A program made the position numbers and the translations under genes. A stretch of DNA of 64,000 nt from Atopsyche davidsoni (Eukaryota; Arthropoda; Insecta; Trichoptera; Hydrobiosidae): the NCBI GenBank assembly GCA_022113835.1, contig JAILWY010000014.1, forward strand, positions 5,705,501 to 5,769,500, given 5' to 3'. Under the pieces are notes generated by a model, which searched no databases, had not been told where the DNA came from, and saw only the letters and a program-made list of their open reading frames with translations. Positions 36,041-48,300 of this stretch are shown piece by piece. The first letter of the stretch is position 1. Each line of letters begins with the position of its first letter.

Positions 36041-36293
36041 GATGATATTTTCTGAGAATTTTCTTTAATCGTTTTCAATGTGTGAAAAAATGTGCTTAAT
36101 CACATAAACATACTAATACCTGCATGGGTAAATAAAAACGCATTCTGATTGACATTAATCTAACTTAATATAAGAAAATAATATTTATTCAACACAATAC
36201 TTCATTCGAAAAAATAAATGGCGCCCGCCGCCCGTCTGGCATTCTAGAATGTGTTTTTTTGGTGCAAAAAGGTTGGGGACCCCTGCGCTAGGT

Positions 36294-36590
36294 TATCGAA
36301 TTGAGCATGGCAAATCTGCGTACGAGTCGCGAGTCCGGGTACGTCACAAGCGCCGGCGGGTCCCGCGGGTCCCTCTCGGCTCTCGGGAGCGGAGTTTCCC
36401 GCGGCGGCAGGTAGTGAGTGCGGAGGCGGGCGAGCGATAACCAGTTTGCCGCGCGGCAGGTACGCGGCCCTCACCGGCCGGTCAGGTTCAAGGACGAAGC
36501 CGCTTTTTACGAGCTGCCATTTGTGCAAGTGCCGCCATTCTACACGGCCGCCGTCGTCGCGCGATGATGACACAAATCCGGCGATTCGCG
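36294..36590. other. GC/CpG-rich island, unassigned
   Basis: CpG-dense block with open frames on both strands and no recognisable domain, possibly promoter or 5' UTR. It directly abuts the hAT element. Confidence 0.35.
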
Positions 36591-36949
36591 TAGTGCCGAA
36601 TTTTTTTTGCTAAATTATTTCACACATAGCAGTTTCTTGGCGATTGCAATATATGACAGTACGACTTATATATATTTTATATATTTTTTCTAGTTTCAAC
36701 TATTCACACACACAAAGGTCATTGTGAAGATCAAAGCACATTCCTAGTTCATATCTGTTTCTTGGCCGTGTACAATAAGTATCTTCATAAATGGGTTTGA
36801 CCCCCGACTAGGTCAATATCATTAGATTTTTTTTTTCTTAAACCTTTGAGAGTATTTAGCATCTACTTTTACAACGTGGTATTAGCTGGCAGCTGATGTT
36901 AATATGAAATAATTTTTTTTTTTTTTAAAGACACTAGCAAATATACAAT
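36591..36949. other. AT-rich non-coding DNA
   Basis: Nothing recognised apart from a T run at about 36913-36926. Confidence 0.6.
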
Positions 36950-37171
36950 AATATTTTTGAATAAAATACTTGAGTGATTTTTCACATTTTTGTTTTTATT
37001 AGTGACCGGTTTCGCCAACCTTTCACGTTGGCATTATCAAACAGAGTGACTCTACTAATAAAAACAAAAATGTCACTAATAAAAACAAAAATGTGGAAAA
37101 TCACTCAAGTATTTTATTCAAAAATATTAAAATGGAATTCCACCAAGTACTCTGTCAAAAATATTGAATTT
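36950..37171. repeat. Fold-back repeat family B, copy B
   Basis: A 56-bp inverted repeat (36950-37005 and 37073-37128, one mismatch) surrounds GTGACCGGTTTCGCCAACC, then TTTCACGTTGGCATTATCAA. On the - strand the core is TTTGATAATGCCAACG, a short loop, GTTGGC, then GAAAC. A 20-bp segment starting ACTAATAAAAAC is duplicated in tandem at about 37053-37092. The right end TACTCTGTCAAAAATATTG equals the inverted left end of copy A. Confidence 0.85.
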
Positions 37172-38310
37172 CTTAAATATACAATACTTTATATCCGTAG
37201 CTTATATAAGGTAACGACCGACAATCTGCTCTGTTCTTTTTGCGTGTAAAACGGACGTAATTGTGGACATTGACTGAGTCCAAGAATTGTTTGTATGTAA
37301 TTGGACTTTGTAGGTTTGTTGTTGTTTTTTATGTTTGTGTTAAAATGTATACTTAAAATTGTAACTGTTTATGATCCGCGCTTTTTTTCACCGCTGTATT
37401 TATTTTCTGCATTTAATTATTTAACAGTTTCAAGTACAATATTTCAATATATTTTTATGTTTTTAGTTGAAGCTTTGTTATTATAAAAAAATAGTAGTTA
37501 GATTATTAGATTAGATTTGTAATTATTGCACAGTACTTAATAGAAAATTCACAATAAATTTGTCATATGATGCTCTGTATGAAAGATGAAATTAAAATAT
37601 GCAAGTTATGAAAGTCGCTATTTTTTCACGCGGATTCAGGGTTTTAGATCAAAGGTATAATAAATAGAGCTTATATTTTATAAATAGTATGCTATAAATT
37701 GACATAAATTACCCATCAAATAAAAAAAACCTTGCCACGCATCCACCGCCAACCCATCAATACTGGGCGCATTTATTTTATTTAAATACCACCCATCTTG
37801 TAACAGAATATATGTGAGTCACTGTTTTAATACTGTTTAATGCGTCACATAAAATAACCTAACAAGTAGGTTATTTTTCGACTTAAAATTTAAACTGCCA
37901 CTAATCTCAACATCCGTTGAGAATCAGTGTACTTTGAGGGCTTATATTGCATCCACGTATTTTTTATTCCCTGTATTTTATACAAAGACAAATCACTCTC
38001 AAATTCATGGCAATCAATTATTATTCAAGTGTGGTTATTTCTTGGACAGGTGTTGTGAATTTGACTCGTCGGCGTATATTTTGGTCTCCATTATCTGCTT
38101 TGTTCCCCGCGCCCGCTGCGCTATTCTGGGACGCGGCTGCACCGTGACCCGCGCTGTGTCCGACTTGTGCCACGAAGCCCTGATGCTGAACCAATTATCT
38201 TATATTAACAATTTAAATTTCTAATATAATACAATATAACCTCAACACTGGGTACTCCTTATCTCTCGTTGGTCATCAGCACCCTTAAAAAAACAAAGGG
38301 TTGTGTTCCT
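37172..38310. other. AT-rich non-coding DNA
   Basis: No gene. A GC-rich patch lies at about 38105-38160. Confidence 0.55.
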
Positions 38311-38350
38311 TGCGGTGGACCGCAAGAAGGCGTAGAACCGCTTGACCGCA
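38311..38350. promoter_or_regulatory. Cluster of Runx-type sites
   Basis: Three exact Runt/Lozenge core sites within 40 bp: TGCGGT (38311-38316), ACCGCA (38319-38324) and ACCGCA (38345-38350), plus the near match ACCGCT (38337-38342). The first two form a palindrome, CTTGCGGTGGACCGCAAG. Clustering in AT-rich DNA is suggestive of an enhancer. It could also be a remnant of a palindromic repeat. Confidence 0.3.
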
Positions 38351-41300
38351 AGTACTTACGATTTACAGTTTCAAAGGATCGCAAACTTCTGATAGTTGTC
38401 AATTAGTATCTTTATACAAAAATAAATTATATTGACACTATATTAAAAGAAATAAAAAAATATGTTTTTGTTGACACTCTTTATCACTGAAAAAACGCGT
38501 TATTTTTTAAAAATTAAATACGCAAAGAAAACACGCTTTTACATAACTTGAAAGATTTACTATTTAAATGCAATTAATTAATATAAAAAAACATTCTTTG
38601 ATGTTATATTTTTTGCGTGGTTTAACACTGAGGTTTATTATTTATATATTTTTTCTTTATTTCTTTCATCAGATGGCGTTATAAACTCAAACGGGTCTCG
38701 TAATACGAACGCTAAACTACCGTTTTATTAGTAGATGAAAAGAAAATTAATTACTTAACAGGTGAATCTCGTGTATTAGTCTTATAGGTGAAAATTAAAG
38801 AAGCTTGAGACTTGGCAATCCATCTTCAAAATGAGTCTATTATACTGCGTTCACAAACAGTTCTTTCACCCAGAAAGTGGCTAATGGAGATAATTTATTA
38901 TTTTCTGAAATAATCCATAGCTTTAAATTGAAGCCGGCATTTAAAAAAGATAATAAATCAAGTAACGAAAGGAGATTTTGAATCTTTGCAACTATAAACG
39001 ACCATTGATTGAACTTTTTGAATGTTAATTATTATATTTTTTTGATGAATTTACAGTTGAAAAATGACTTTGTTAAATAAAAATCACCTCATTAGAATTT
39101 AATAAATGTAGCACATTGTTTTCCACACCTTTTATTTTATCTTATAGAGAAACAAGTTTAAAATATTAAATCTCTATTGTGATGCGAAAATGGTGACCTC
39201 GATTTGCTTTCACAGAAATTTATATATCAAGATGTGTATGAATATATACGCATTTAAGTACAATATTTTATCTGAAATGCTTTGGTAGATTCATGCAAAG
39301 TACTTAGTCTGCCTATGCCAAAAAAAAAAACTTCTCTCGCTTATTGTAAAGATTTTTCCGGTCTTTCGGACGGCGAGATACAATACAATGTCAAGTCGCA
39401 CTGCCGGCTCAGAGCGACGGCCGCGACACTTCGTTCTGTCATTTCTGACAGAAATGAGATATCGGTTATTCGGCGCGAATAAACCTTCTATCAAATTTAA
39501 GCAAATTCCCGCATTAGTATGCTGAAATATGCGAAAACGAGAGTTAAACATTCGATATATTATCAGAACCTGCGAAACAGTAGCGGAGACCTGCCATGCG
39601 GCCAGATAACGACATCGATCTTCAGACAAAGCGCCGTCTTATTTGAATAAAATATTCTCCGCTGAAAAGCTATCAATTGCCTTTTTGTGAAGGTTTTTTT
39701 AAACTTCTTTTTCTCCGAGTGCCTTTTCTCAGAGGAGACGGGTGATCATTTCACTGAACATAAGTTTGCCCTGAGTCAGTCTTACTTATTAGGGCATGCT
39801 CCCAATTTCAAGGTTTTCGCCTAAATTCCGCACCCATTTCCTTTTACTTCGATTTTCCTTAGACATTATTATTTTTAAAAATATGGCATAAATAGGATAC
39901 ATCACGCTTTTTTAGCACCGTCATCGCGCATTCTGTGCAAGACTCTTATAATATTTTATAACAATCAATTTTCATTAAATCTAATAAAATATATTTGTAA
40001 ATTCACGCTATATATTTCAATTGTACATTTCCAACGTTCATCAACTTGTAAATGTGCCGATATTATCGAATCTAATTTATTCGATTGATACCCAATAGCT
40101 GTATGAGCATTTTTATCGGTCTTGCCAGAACGCTCCGGCTTTGCAGTATCAATGAATTGCTGAAAGTATTGCGGTTTTCATGTATAATATAAATGATAAA
40201 TATACGTGTGTCTATGTATAAATACACACACACACACATATTTATTTGATGCTATAAGAGATTTAGCAGTTTACTGGTTTCAGTAAAATTCACAATAGCT
40301 ATTTTCGTTCCCTATACTACGAACTAGTTTCGTTTCAATACAATACATTTCATATAATTATATGACATTATACTGTGAGCTATGCTCTATAATGAATCAG
40401 CCAAAGCCGATAATATGACAAACAAACCGCAACAGACGGACCTCGTCCGAGTTTAAATTCATTTAAATACATTATGCATTAAATTTTCATTTTAAAAATT
40501 CAGGAGTTTGTTTATGCACGATTATAAGTAATGTGCCTCTGATTTTTTTATGATTATATATTCAATTTCAAGTTTAAAAAATATGCTTATTTCCAAGCAC
40601 TTAAAAAATAATAAATCTTCTTTCAGCGTCAAACTTATTTTTATTGGTGATGTATATCTTCCTCAGTAAGGAACACGGATTGCGTTTCACTTCGCTCTAA
40701 CCAGACAAGTCCCTTAATGGCTCAAAACTTTAAAACTTTTTTATCGCCTCGTCTCTTTCACCGCGTCTGCTTCTCTCTCAATCACCATTGGCATTTTGGC
40801 TCATCCTCCCCGCTGTGCCTTTGACGTCATCTGTCGACCCATTTTCCTAGCTCCACATTTATTCATGTAAAAAACCTAATGTATATACAACTTCCGCAAA
40901 TTAAACGCGTTGTAAATTATTGAGTTTATGTACTCAATGAATATCATTTAAGATATTTGTAATTTAATTTTTGTATTTAAAACTCTGCGTCTTTTTTTTT
41001 TTTTTTTTTAATGAAATAAATGTATTTTAAATTGTACATATCCAAATGAAGTCAATAGTTAGCTAGTAAAAGATATCGATTATGAACTTAATTTATTGAC
41101 ATTGTGATAAATCATCAAACTATTATCGATTCTTTATTTTTTTAGCACATATTAAAAAATATGTCTGGTTAATTTATTCAAATTGATTTTACGTTTGTCA
41201 GACATTAAAATTCATATGAAAACATCCTTCAATCATCCAGTCATTCAGAGTAGAGACCAGTAACACTATCCAGATGCCGAAGATTAATTCAACAAACCAC

Positions 41301-41748
41301 CGATCAATATGTAGGTCGACCACATCTATTATCGTAACTACTAAGAAACGTCCACCGCGAAAAATACTGAATGTTATACTATAACACCTAAATTATATAC
41401 TTAAAGAGAATCTAATCAAACGATTAATTCAGTTATACAATCTAATCGATTGCTCATGACTTAGCGAAATTATTAAAATACTTGAAATTATTGTATCACA
41501 ATAAAGCTAGATAATAGGACAATGGACAATGTGATCATAGATTTTAAGCCTTTAAATTTTTATCTAATTACGTTTATACAGCTCGTTTCTTTTAATGACA
41601 TTTTTCTGTTGTTTTTTTGATATCTTTAATACTAAGTACAATAAAAAAAAACTCTGCTTTCACAGCAAAGTTTTAGTAATGTAATTGGCTTTGGTGCATC
41701 GATTTTGTGTTGAATGGATTATTAGGTATGTTGCCTTTGTATGGCAGA
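38351..41748. other. AT-rich non-coding DNA
   Basis: No gene. Minor features are AGATGGCGTT near 38672 (CTCF-like), a CATTTCTGACAGAAATG palindrome near 39440, (CA)n near 40225, and a poly(T) at 40992-41009. The 112-codon - strand frame at 39291-39629 has no domain. Confidence 0.55.
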
Positions 41749-42000
41749 TAGCCGATAGGCTTGTGTAGTTAGTTTGGTGGTCACCGGCTGAAAGGACTCG
41801 CCCGTCAGTGCAGGCTCCCTGAGTGCCACCCCCGTATCGGTGGTCACCGCCACTTTACGGGGCTGATGGCATCGCCTATTGGATTATTGGCGGCCGCTCG
41901 CGAGCAGGAATGCGGCTAGGCGCGCAGCTATGCGGCTAACGGTGCGGCGGCCTTGCCCCTCCCAGCGCCACAGCCTGCGAGCTCCGCTGCCTTCCTCCTA
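41749..42000. other. GC-rich island with repeated GGTGGTCACCG
   Basis: CpG-rich block. GGTGGTCACCG occurs at about 41776 and again at about 41840. No frame with coding character recognised. It could be regulatory or an old GC-rich repeat. Confidence 0.35.
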
Positions 42001-42039
42001 CTTCCACAATTAATCTCAAAAAATATATTACTATTCTTA

Positions 42040-42103
42040 TGAGTATTTCATATTCATAGCGTTAATATTAAATCATATCTATGATAATAATATAATCCTG
42101 TAA
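42040..42103. mobile_element. hAT family D fragment, left part (split by Helitron)
   Basis: The end of this stretch, ATAATATAATCCTGTAA, aligns with ATATAATAACCCTGTAA near 63230. It continues after the Helitron at 42716. Confidence 0.6.
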
Positions 42104-42398
42104 TCTATATATATAAAACACAAAAAATGTTTCCGATGTGCCCCAAACCGGTTTCATTTGAAAGGCAATAACGCGGAAAATCTTTAAGATTATTAAATCA
42201 ATGCATCAAATACATTCGATCTATTAATTAAGTTAATTTTCGACATTTTCCATACAAAAGTTTTCAACATCTGTAAAGTCGACATCGTTTCTTGCAAAAA
42301 ATTTGAATAAAGAACATTGTGAAGATCGCGCATAATGCGGACTTTCTAAACAAAATCACTGATCTGTCATTCACAACAGAGAGTTTTATCATTTGAGG

Positions 42399-42482
<84 letters not shown>

Positions 42483-42715
42483 TCACAAAAGAGAGAAGAG
42501 AGAATTTATATATATTTTTAGCCGAAAGAGCAACCGAAACTGCCGGACAACATGAAGTCATTTGGAGTCAAAAAGGTTGAAAGAGCGACTCTCAAGAGCA
42601 GAAAAACATGAAGCACGTCTAGAAGAAGTTCGAATCAGAGCTACTACAGCAAGATCTGCTGAAACTCCCCAACAGCATGATAACAACGTAGTAGCACACG
42701 CCGGGTATCCGCTAG
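42104..42715 (+). mobile_element. Non-autonomous Helitron
   Basis: 612 bp from 5' TCTATATATATAAAA to 3' CCGGGTATCCGCTAG, inserted between A (42103) and T (42716), as Helitrons do: TC start, CTRR end, AT target, no duplication. A short GC hairpin (CGG GTAT CCG) precedes the CTAG end. Near the 3' end, 42595-42690 encodes an Arg/Glu/Ala-rich peptide containing KHEARLEEVR and ARSAETPQQHD, resembling the N-terminal repeats of Helitron proteins. A frameshift separates it from AERATETAGQHE upstream (42521). Rep and helicase domains are absent. A long (TA)n occupies 42401-42479. Confidence 0.8.
42401..42479. repeat. (TA)n microsatellite within the Helitron
   Basis: About 39 uninterrupted TA dinucleotides. 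Array length is liable to assembly or sequencing error. Confidence 0.95.
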
Positions 42716-43065
42716 TAGATAATAAATACGCATCTGATTGACGTTCAATCCAAAAATAGACATACATATATAATGGTGCGCGTCTTGGCTTAATTAATAG
42801 ATAAAAATAATATCCTGCTTGAATTAAAAATGCTTCACATTGATTAAAAAGTCCAGTGCTTGCAAATCACCAAATATTGGTTGGCCTGGGCACATTGGTT
42901 CATATGTAGAGTATGATTGTTAGAAATTCTCGATTAATGGATGTGGTTCAAATCCCATACAAATCACGATGATATTTTTCTGAGAATTTCTTTAAATCAT
43001 CTTCTATGTGTGAACTAATGTGCCTAATTATATTAGTAAATATCTATGATAATATCAATATTGCT
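42716..43065. mobile_element. hAT family D fragment, right part with tRNA-like scrap
   Basis: Continues the element interrupted by the Helitron: AATAAATACGCATCTGATTG matches the 36.1 and 63.3 kb copies. The stretch at about 42770-42870, reverse-complemented, matches the spacer of copy 2 (35810-35930; shared ACGCGCACCATT and TGGACTTTTTAAT). A tRNA-like T arm with GGTTCAAATCCCAT lies at about 42940-42965. The hAT termini are not recognised. Confidence 0.7.
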
Positions 43066-44986
43066 TTTTAAAAAAAAAATTGATTTATGTCTGAATACTT
43101 GGAGCACCAAAAAGTCGGGTATAACATCTGTGATGTTTATAAAACATGCTTTAAATATTATTTACTAAATCATTACAGAATACACTAATTTGTTATAGTC
43201 AAATCTTAAACAAAAAAATCAAGTTTTTTTGCGATATTGTACTCACGGCTTGAGCTCAACAACCTCCGAAAATATTTCAGAAATAAATATTAAATGCTAT
43301 TTTTTAAACAAGCTTCCGCTTTCCTTTGGTGGACTCCCAGCAGTAGACCCTCTGTCTAGAATTTGCCCGTTCCCTGGCACCAGTAATCAAATTGAAATCC
43401 CCGAGAAAACGTTTGCTTTCAATATTTTATGTTTTTATCTTTAAAATAGCATTACTGCCTTTCAAATCTTTCTGCTCGTATAAATCACTTATCTGTAGTC
43501 ATTTTTTTTAATCATAATTCAATATGAACGCTACGCTATTAAATTTCTTGGCGGCATCTAAAAACCTTAAACCCAATAACTTCTGTGGTTGTATTGAAAG
43601 GGTCTCCCCCTGGATTCTGTAGTCTAGGGTTCTCTCCCCCATCAAAATTTCTGCAATTTAATTTAGCTCTGTAAAGTAAAATTTTTCCAGCATTTTATCA
43701 TTTGATATCGATAATTTGATATCATAATTTAATAATATACCTTCAGTACAATAGTGTACTTACAGATACGAATTGAAGAATACGCTATTGTTGAAGCATA
43801 TGATCTTCTACCACCACAAAAAATGTTGTTCTGTTATATTTTTGTCTGTAAATTATATTTTACGGTCTATATGACAATATTTTTTTAATTTAACAATCAC
43901 AATATTTTTGTCTCTGTTTAAGTGCGATCGCTAAGTAATAAAAATATATCGTTTTTTTATGTTTTGAGTAGTTATAGTTTTCTTTTATTAATTTTCTGTC
44001 TAATGAATTATGAATTTTGAAACTAAATATTGAAACCAATATACTTTTGCCACTCTTGTTGGGCGTTGCAGGTTTCAACAGCATAATATTTTGTTGACAA
44101 TAACATGTATCTCTATGAAATCGCCATGTTTTGTGGTTTCTAAAGCAGACGTGAACTCTGCCTCGTCGACTAAAACAAACACATTTACCATATTTTCAAA
44201 TTCCGCATTTCGTATACGTTACTCATGCTTTATTGTGTCATGTAATATGATTTGCTGAATTTTAGGGACATTGGCTGAAAGCTTTCCACGTTGGCAAAAT
44301 TTAATCATTCCGCTTTTTCAAAACCGACTTTTTGTCTGGCACCCTACTACCTCCCCCACTTAAAATACGCCTTTACTGGATATCATCAAATTATCAGCCC
44401 TGCGGCACTACGAATTGTTTTTTTTTTTTTTTTTGTACTTCATATCACAAATACCGTAGTTAAAACGAATTCATATAAGTATTTCAGGAATTCGTTTACA
44501 AAAAAATATACTGATGTCTGTTTTTAACATGATTTTATAACGTTAGTGCGTCCATATGTTGTCTTAATATTGCTGTGACATTTATATTTTTAATATGGCT
44601 TTAAGAAAAAAACTACAGCTCTTGCAATCCAAGTTTATAATTTTTCTCTCAAGTTTAGATTTAATAAGAGTGCACACATGATAATAAAAAAATTCTTCTT
44701 TTATATCTGAATTTGTAATTGCACTCTTTATCCGTGTCCTTGTTTACTGTTGAAAGTAGGTTTTACAACGCAAAAGAAGACGATATTGATTAACTGTGTC
44801 ACGACAGGGATTTTATTAATAATCACACCTAGTTACGGTTTTTTTAAATAGTTATAATCATAAATAAGCCTTCGTTATAGCGATTCAACCCTTGGAAATT
44901 TTAAATTTCCAATCAGTTAACGAAGTGCATTTCTCGCATTCTGCTGACTTTCTTCGTCTCCGTGCGCAGTTAGCCGTCCTCTAGGC
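43066..44986. other. AT-rich non-coding DNA, possible decayed coding relic
   Basis: No intact gene. Moderately GC-richer patches at about 43320-43400, 43560-43640 and 44030-44180 include a 41-codon - strand frame ending near 44066 that starts MVNVFVLVDEAEF. I cannot assign it. It may be an old transposon ORF or chance. Confidence 0.4.
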
Positions 44987-45316
44987 CAGCGGCTCCCAGC
45001 GTGTGGTTCGTAAACCGCTGTAATTTACCAATCTTTGATTTGGATCTCTTTGTTGTCGCCAGTTCTTGGGAAAATAAGCATCATTCTTTGGAATATTACT
45101 GGAGATATGTTTTTTCATGCATTGCCTGTACTTCGTTCATTGACATCATCATAAGTTCGATTCTATAAAAAAAAAAAAACGATATGAATTGTTAGTAGCC
45201 GATTGTGTTTGCGCATTTTTTTTCAATACTCATTAGGAATCCCCATTGAGTGTTTCCCTCTTCATGTTTATTTTCACCAAAAGGGTTCGTATTATAGCAA
45301 AGGTTGAGAGCCGCTG
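44987..45316. mobile_element. hAT-like MITE without clear TSD
   Basis: Starts CAGCGGCTCCCAGCGTGTGG and ends AAAGGTTGAGAGCCGCTG, an inverted pair typical of hAT ends. The internal GTAAACCGCTG repeats the theme. The flanking octamers CTCTAGGC and CTTCGTAC do not match, so the duplication is lost or the ends are misjudged. Confidence 0.6.
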
Positions 45317-48300
45317 CTTCGTACATTCGCGCCTCCCCCCTACCGTCTGCGCCAGCCGCCGAGGCGGATCCAACGCGGAATGTTCTAGACTCCGAGACCC
45401 TACGACAGTACAAAGCACTCAGCGCTTCTTAACCAAGATATTATCAATAATATTTAATATCATATGACAGTGTGTGGTTTTTGTACCTGATCGATTTCAG
45501 CTGAAACATTCAAGAATATTATTTTCATGTTAAATTTTTGACTCTTCCGCGCTTTGAAGGTGACCATTTCCATCGAATTCCATTACATGAATCCAAAGGG
45601 CACCACTATTTGATAACCTTAGTATATATTTTTATATTATCAGAATAATTTATTAATTACAAAAAATATAATAAAATATTAACAAAATATTTTTTGTTTT
45701 TACTAATTTCAAATAGATTTCATTATAAACATCCGGGAATACAATTTTCATAGTTATTTTATTTTTATATAATTTTTATTATTTAGACAACTCAAATACA
45801 CTGTTTTCACACAAAACGGATTTTGAACCTGATAAAAAATTAATAAACGTGACCTGTTCCTATCTATTGATTGACTTTAAACATTGTTATAATTTACTCA
45901 ATTTAAATAAAATATAAGTCTTTTGTGTTAGAGTTTTTTGCATTTTTTGGTATATACATGAGGCAACAGAACCGACCGATAAATTACCCAATTGCGATGT
46001 CCTTTGCATTATCTTTTCAAACAAAAGTGGAGGACGCTATTGGCTACTTGCCGATCAGTATATGTAGACTCTTTTAGTGCCTGCACTATTTACTCTTGAC
46101 TAGTAATTCTTGTTGATATTAAGACTATGTATTTCAAAACTGAAAAATACACATACTCAGCTGATTTTCTTCGACAGAAGTAGCATTAAATTTATACCGA
46201 CTATCCTCTCAGCGCCCCTAAGGCTTCGCATAAAACGGATACTTTGGTTTATTGGACTATAAATTCGATGAGGTTTCGTTTTTTATTGTACAGAAAACGT
46301 AAAGGGGTTGTAGCTCCCACCCCCCGGGTCAGGCTGGTTTCTTCCGGAGGGGCCTGATTGGCTGGCTGGGTTTAGAGGTGCTGCCGAGGCCGCGTGGATG
46401 CGCTTTCTAGCGAGGTTTAGGAGTTCCCATTCTCCGTAGGTATGCAAGATTGACGAGAATGTATTAAATATATGTATGTATGCAAAACTGGAGCGTTATA
46501 GAGAGAGAGCACTGCCCTCGGTGTTGTTCTCGCTCTGGCGTGAAAGTATGCGAAAATGCGACGCGTTTTTCATATCTTTATGGCAAAGGTGCGATCAATC
46601 GTGGATGCGTTTATAACAATGTTGCCACGTATGTATTACTATATAAACTCATTTTTATCAAATCTTGCTTAACCGAATAAATAATAATTTGTTCGTAAAA
46701 ATGGTTGAGAAGCCTTGTCTACTTTTTATTTCGTGTTTTATTGGACCTATAAACTGTACGTTTTACGGGATGTCATTTATCGCATAGTAAAGAATCGGTC
46801 AAATGTATAAATATAGCCGTTATACACACTGATCTTCAGTTTGATGGCTTTGTACTAAACGTCCTTTAAAATAAAAAATGGTGATACTTTCCACGTTAAG
46901 AAAAAAATGTTGTCTTTTTGTTTCGAGGTTATAAAGGTAATAATTGATTGAAAATTTTTTAAATTTTTAAAAGATTTAAAAAGGGTACAGTATTAATTAA
47001 AGTATTTATGATAAAATGTTTCAACATTGAAATTTCTTCATTAAAAAAAAAAATTAATTAATATTTTATTCAAATATAACTTCGATTACACAAATGAACA
47101 TTTTATCTCTTTGTAATCCACAGCGCATTTCTTGTTGTTTTCCTTTTCAATTTTCAATTAAAATAATCATTCCATTAAATGGTTTTATTCAAGAACGCTT
47201 TTGTTAATTAAAGTACATAGATGCTCAGTATCAGCCGAAACATATCTTTCTAAATTATTTTAGGGTCAAGTTCAAACCGCATTAGTCCATAAATAACGTC
47301 CGAGATGGTTTCACATTTTGTACTCGGTCCATACATTGCACTACGTTTTGTATTGATAAAACAAATTCTGTAGATAAAATGTTCAGGAATTCTGTTATCA
47401 TAACTTCCTGCCTTGTTTTTGTCCATTCATAACTTTAAAATGGACGCTGTAATGACTACTGATGTATTTCAGTAAGTTTTTTTCCTGAATTCATGAAATT
47501 TTACAATGCAAGTAGTTTTTTTATAATTGTATGGCTATCGGTGAAAATGTAATATTTGAAAAAGAAAAACATCATATTTTAGTGAAATTCATTGAGTTAA
47601 TTTGCCATTGTCAACCTTCATAAAAAATAAAGCGACCCGTTATAAAAAGAAACTAGTATATTCCATAACTCTAAACTTTTGTCTTATTTATCTATTAAAT
47701 TAAAACGGATATTTTATTGATGGGTCGATTATTGAAATCAGTTCTAGTAAGTGACGGGTGTTATATTTTATTAGAATATTTGGTGTTAGTAATTATATTA
47801 TATAACACTGATAATCACCAAAAAATACTATAATAAATAAATATATATTTAAGTAAACTTTAAATTTAGTGTAAAACACAGAACCTCTTAAAAGATTGCA
47901 TTAGTTTTTTTAATTAAGAAAATTGTTTTTCCAAAGCTTGTTTTTTTATCGCGTCACCTATGTTTAAAAAAAAATACAACAAGTATATATATACAATACA
48001 AAATTTAATATAACTTTATCGCAGTGACTAATAAGATATTTTTATTTTTTTGCAGGTAAGTTGAATAAACGACAATCTACAACGAGTAAAGACATCTGAA
48101 ATCGAGTAATTAGTAAGTCATTACACATATTAACAGCAGTGCTCAAAACGATAAGAAAAAGAAGACATTTTTAATTTTTCAGATAAAAAAAATACTGTGT
48201 TCATCCAAATACTATATAAATGAATTTTAATTTAAAATTATTTATTACCTAGTCATTTTTGATATGTATCTGAGTTATTACAAGCCATTACTAGTGGTAA

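Larger units (their letters stand above)
35472..36285. mobile_element. hAT MITE, family D copy 2, carrying inverted tRNA-like arms
   Basis: An 814-bp element from CAGTGGTCCCCAACC to GGTTGGGGACCCCTG, flanked by CGCTAGCT / CGCTAGGT (35464-35471, 36286-36293, one mismatch), an 8-bp hAT duplication. Inside are two 174-bp arms (35586-35759 and 35935-36108) that are exact reverse complements, around a 175-bp spacer. Each arm holds a tRNA-like sequence with intact Pol III A and B boxes. No transposase is encoded. Exact arm identity suggests recent formation or gene conversion. Confidence 0.88.

Noticed and set aside
38672..38681. CTCF-like site AGATGGCGTT
   Set aside because: A single partial match of 8-10 bp is expected by chance. 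A similar match near 53455 (- strand) does not change that.
44979..45324. 8-bp target duplication around the hAT-like element at 44987-45316
   Set aside because: The flanking octamers do not match beyond chance, so the hAT call rests on terminal inverted repeats alone.
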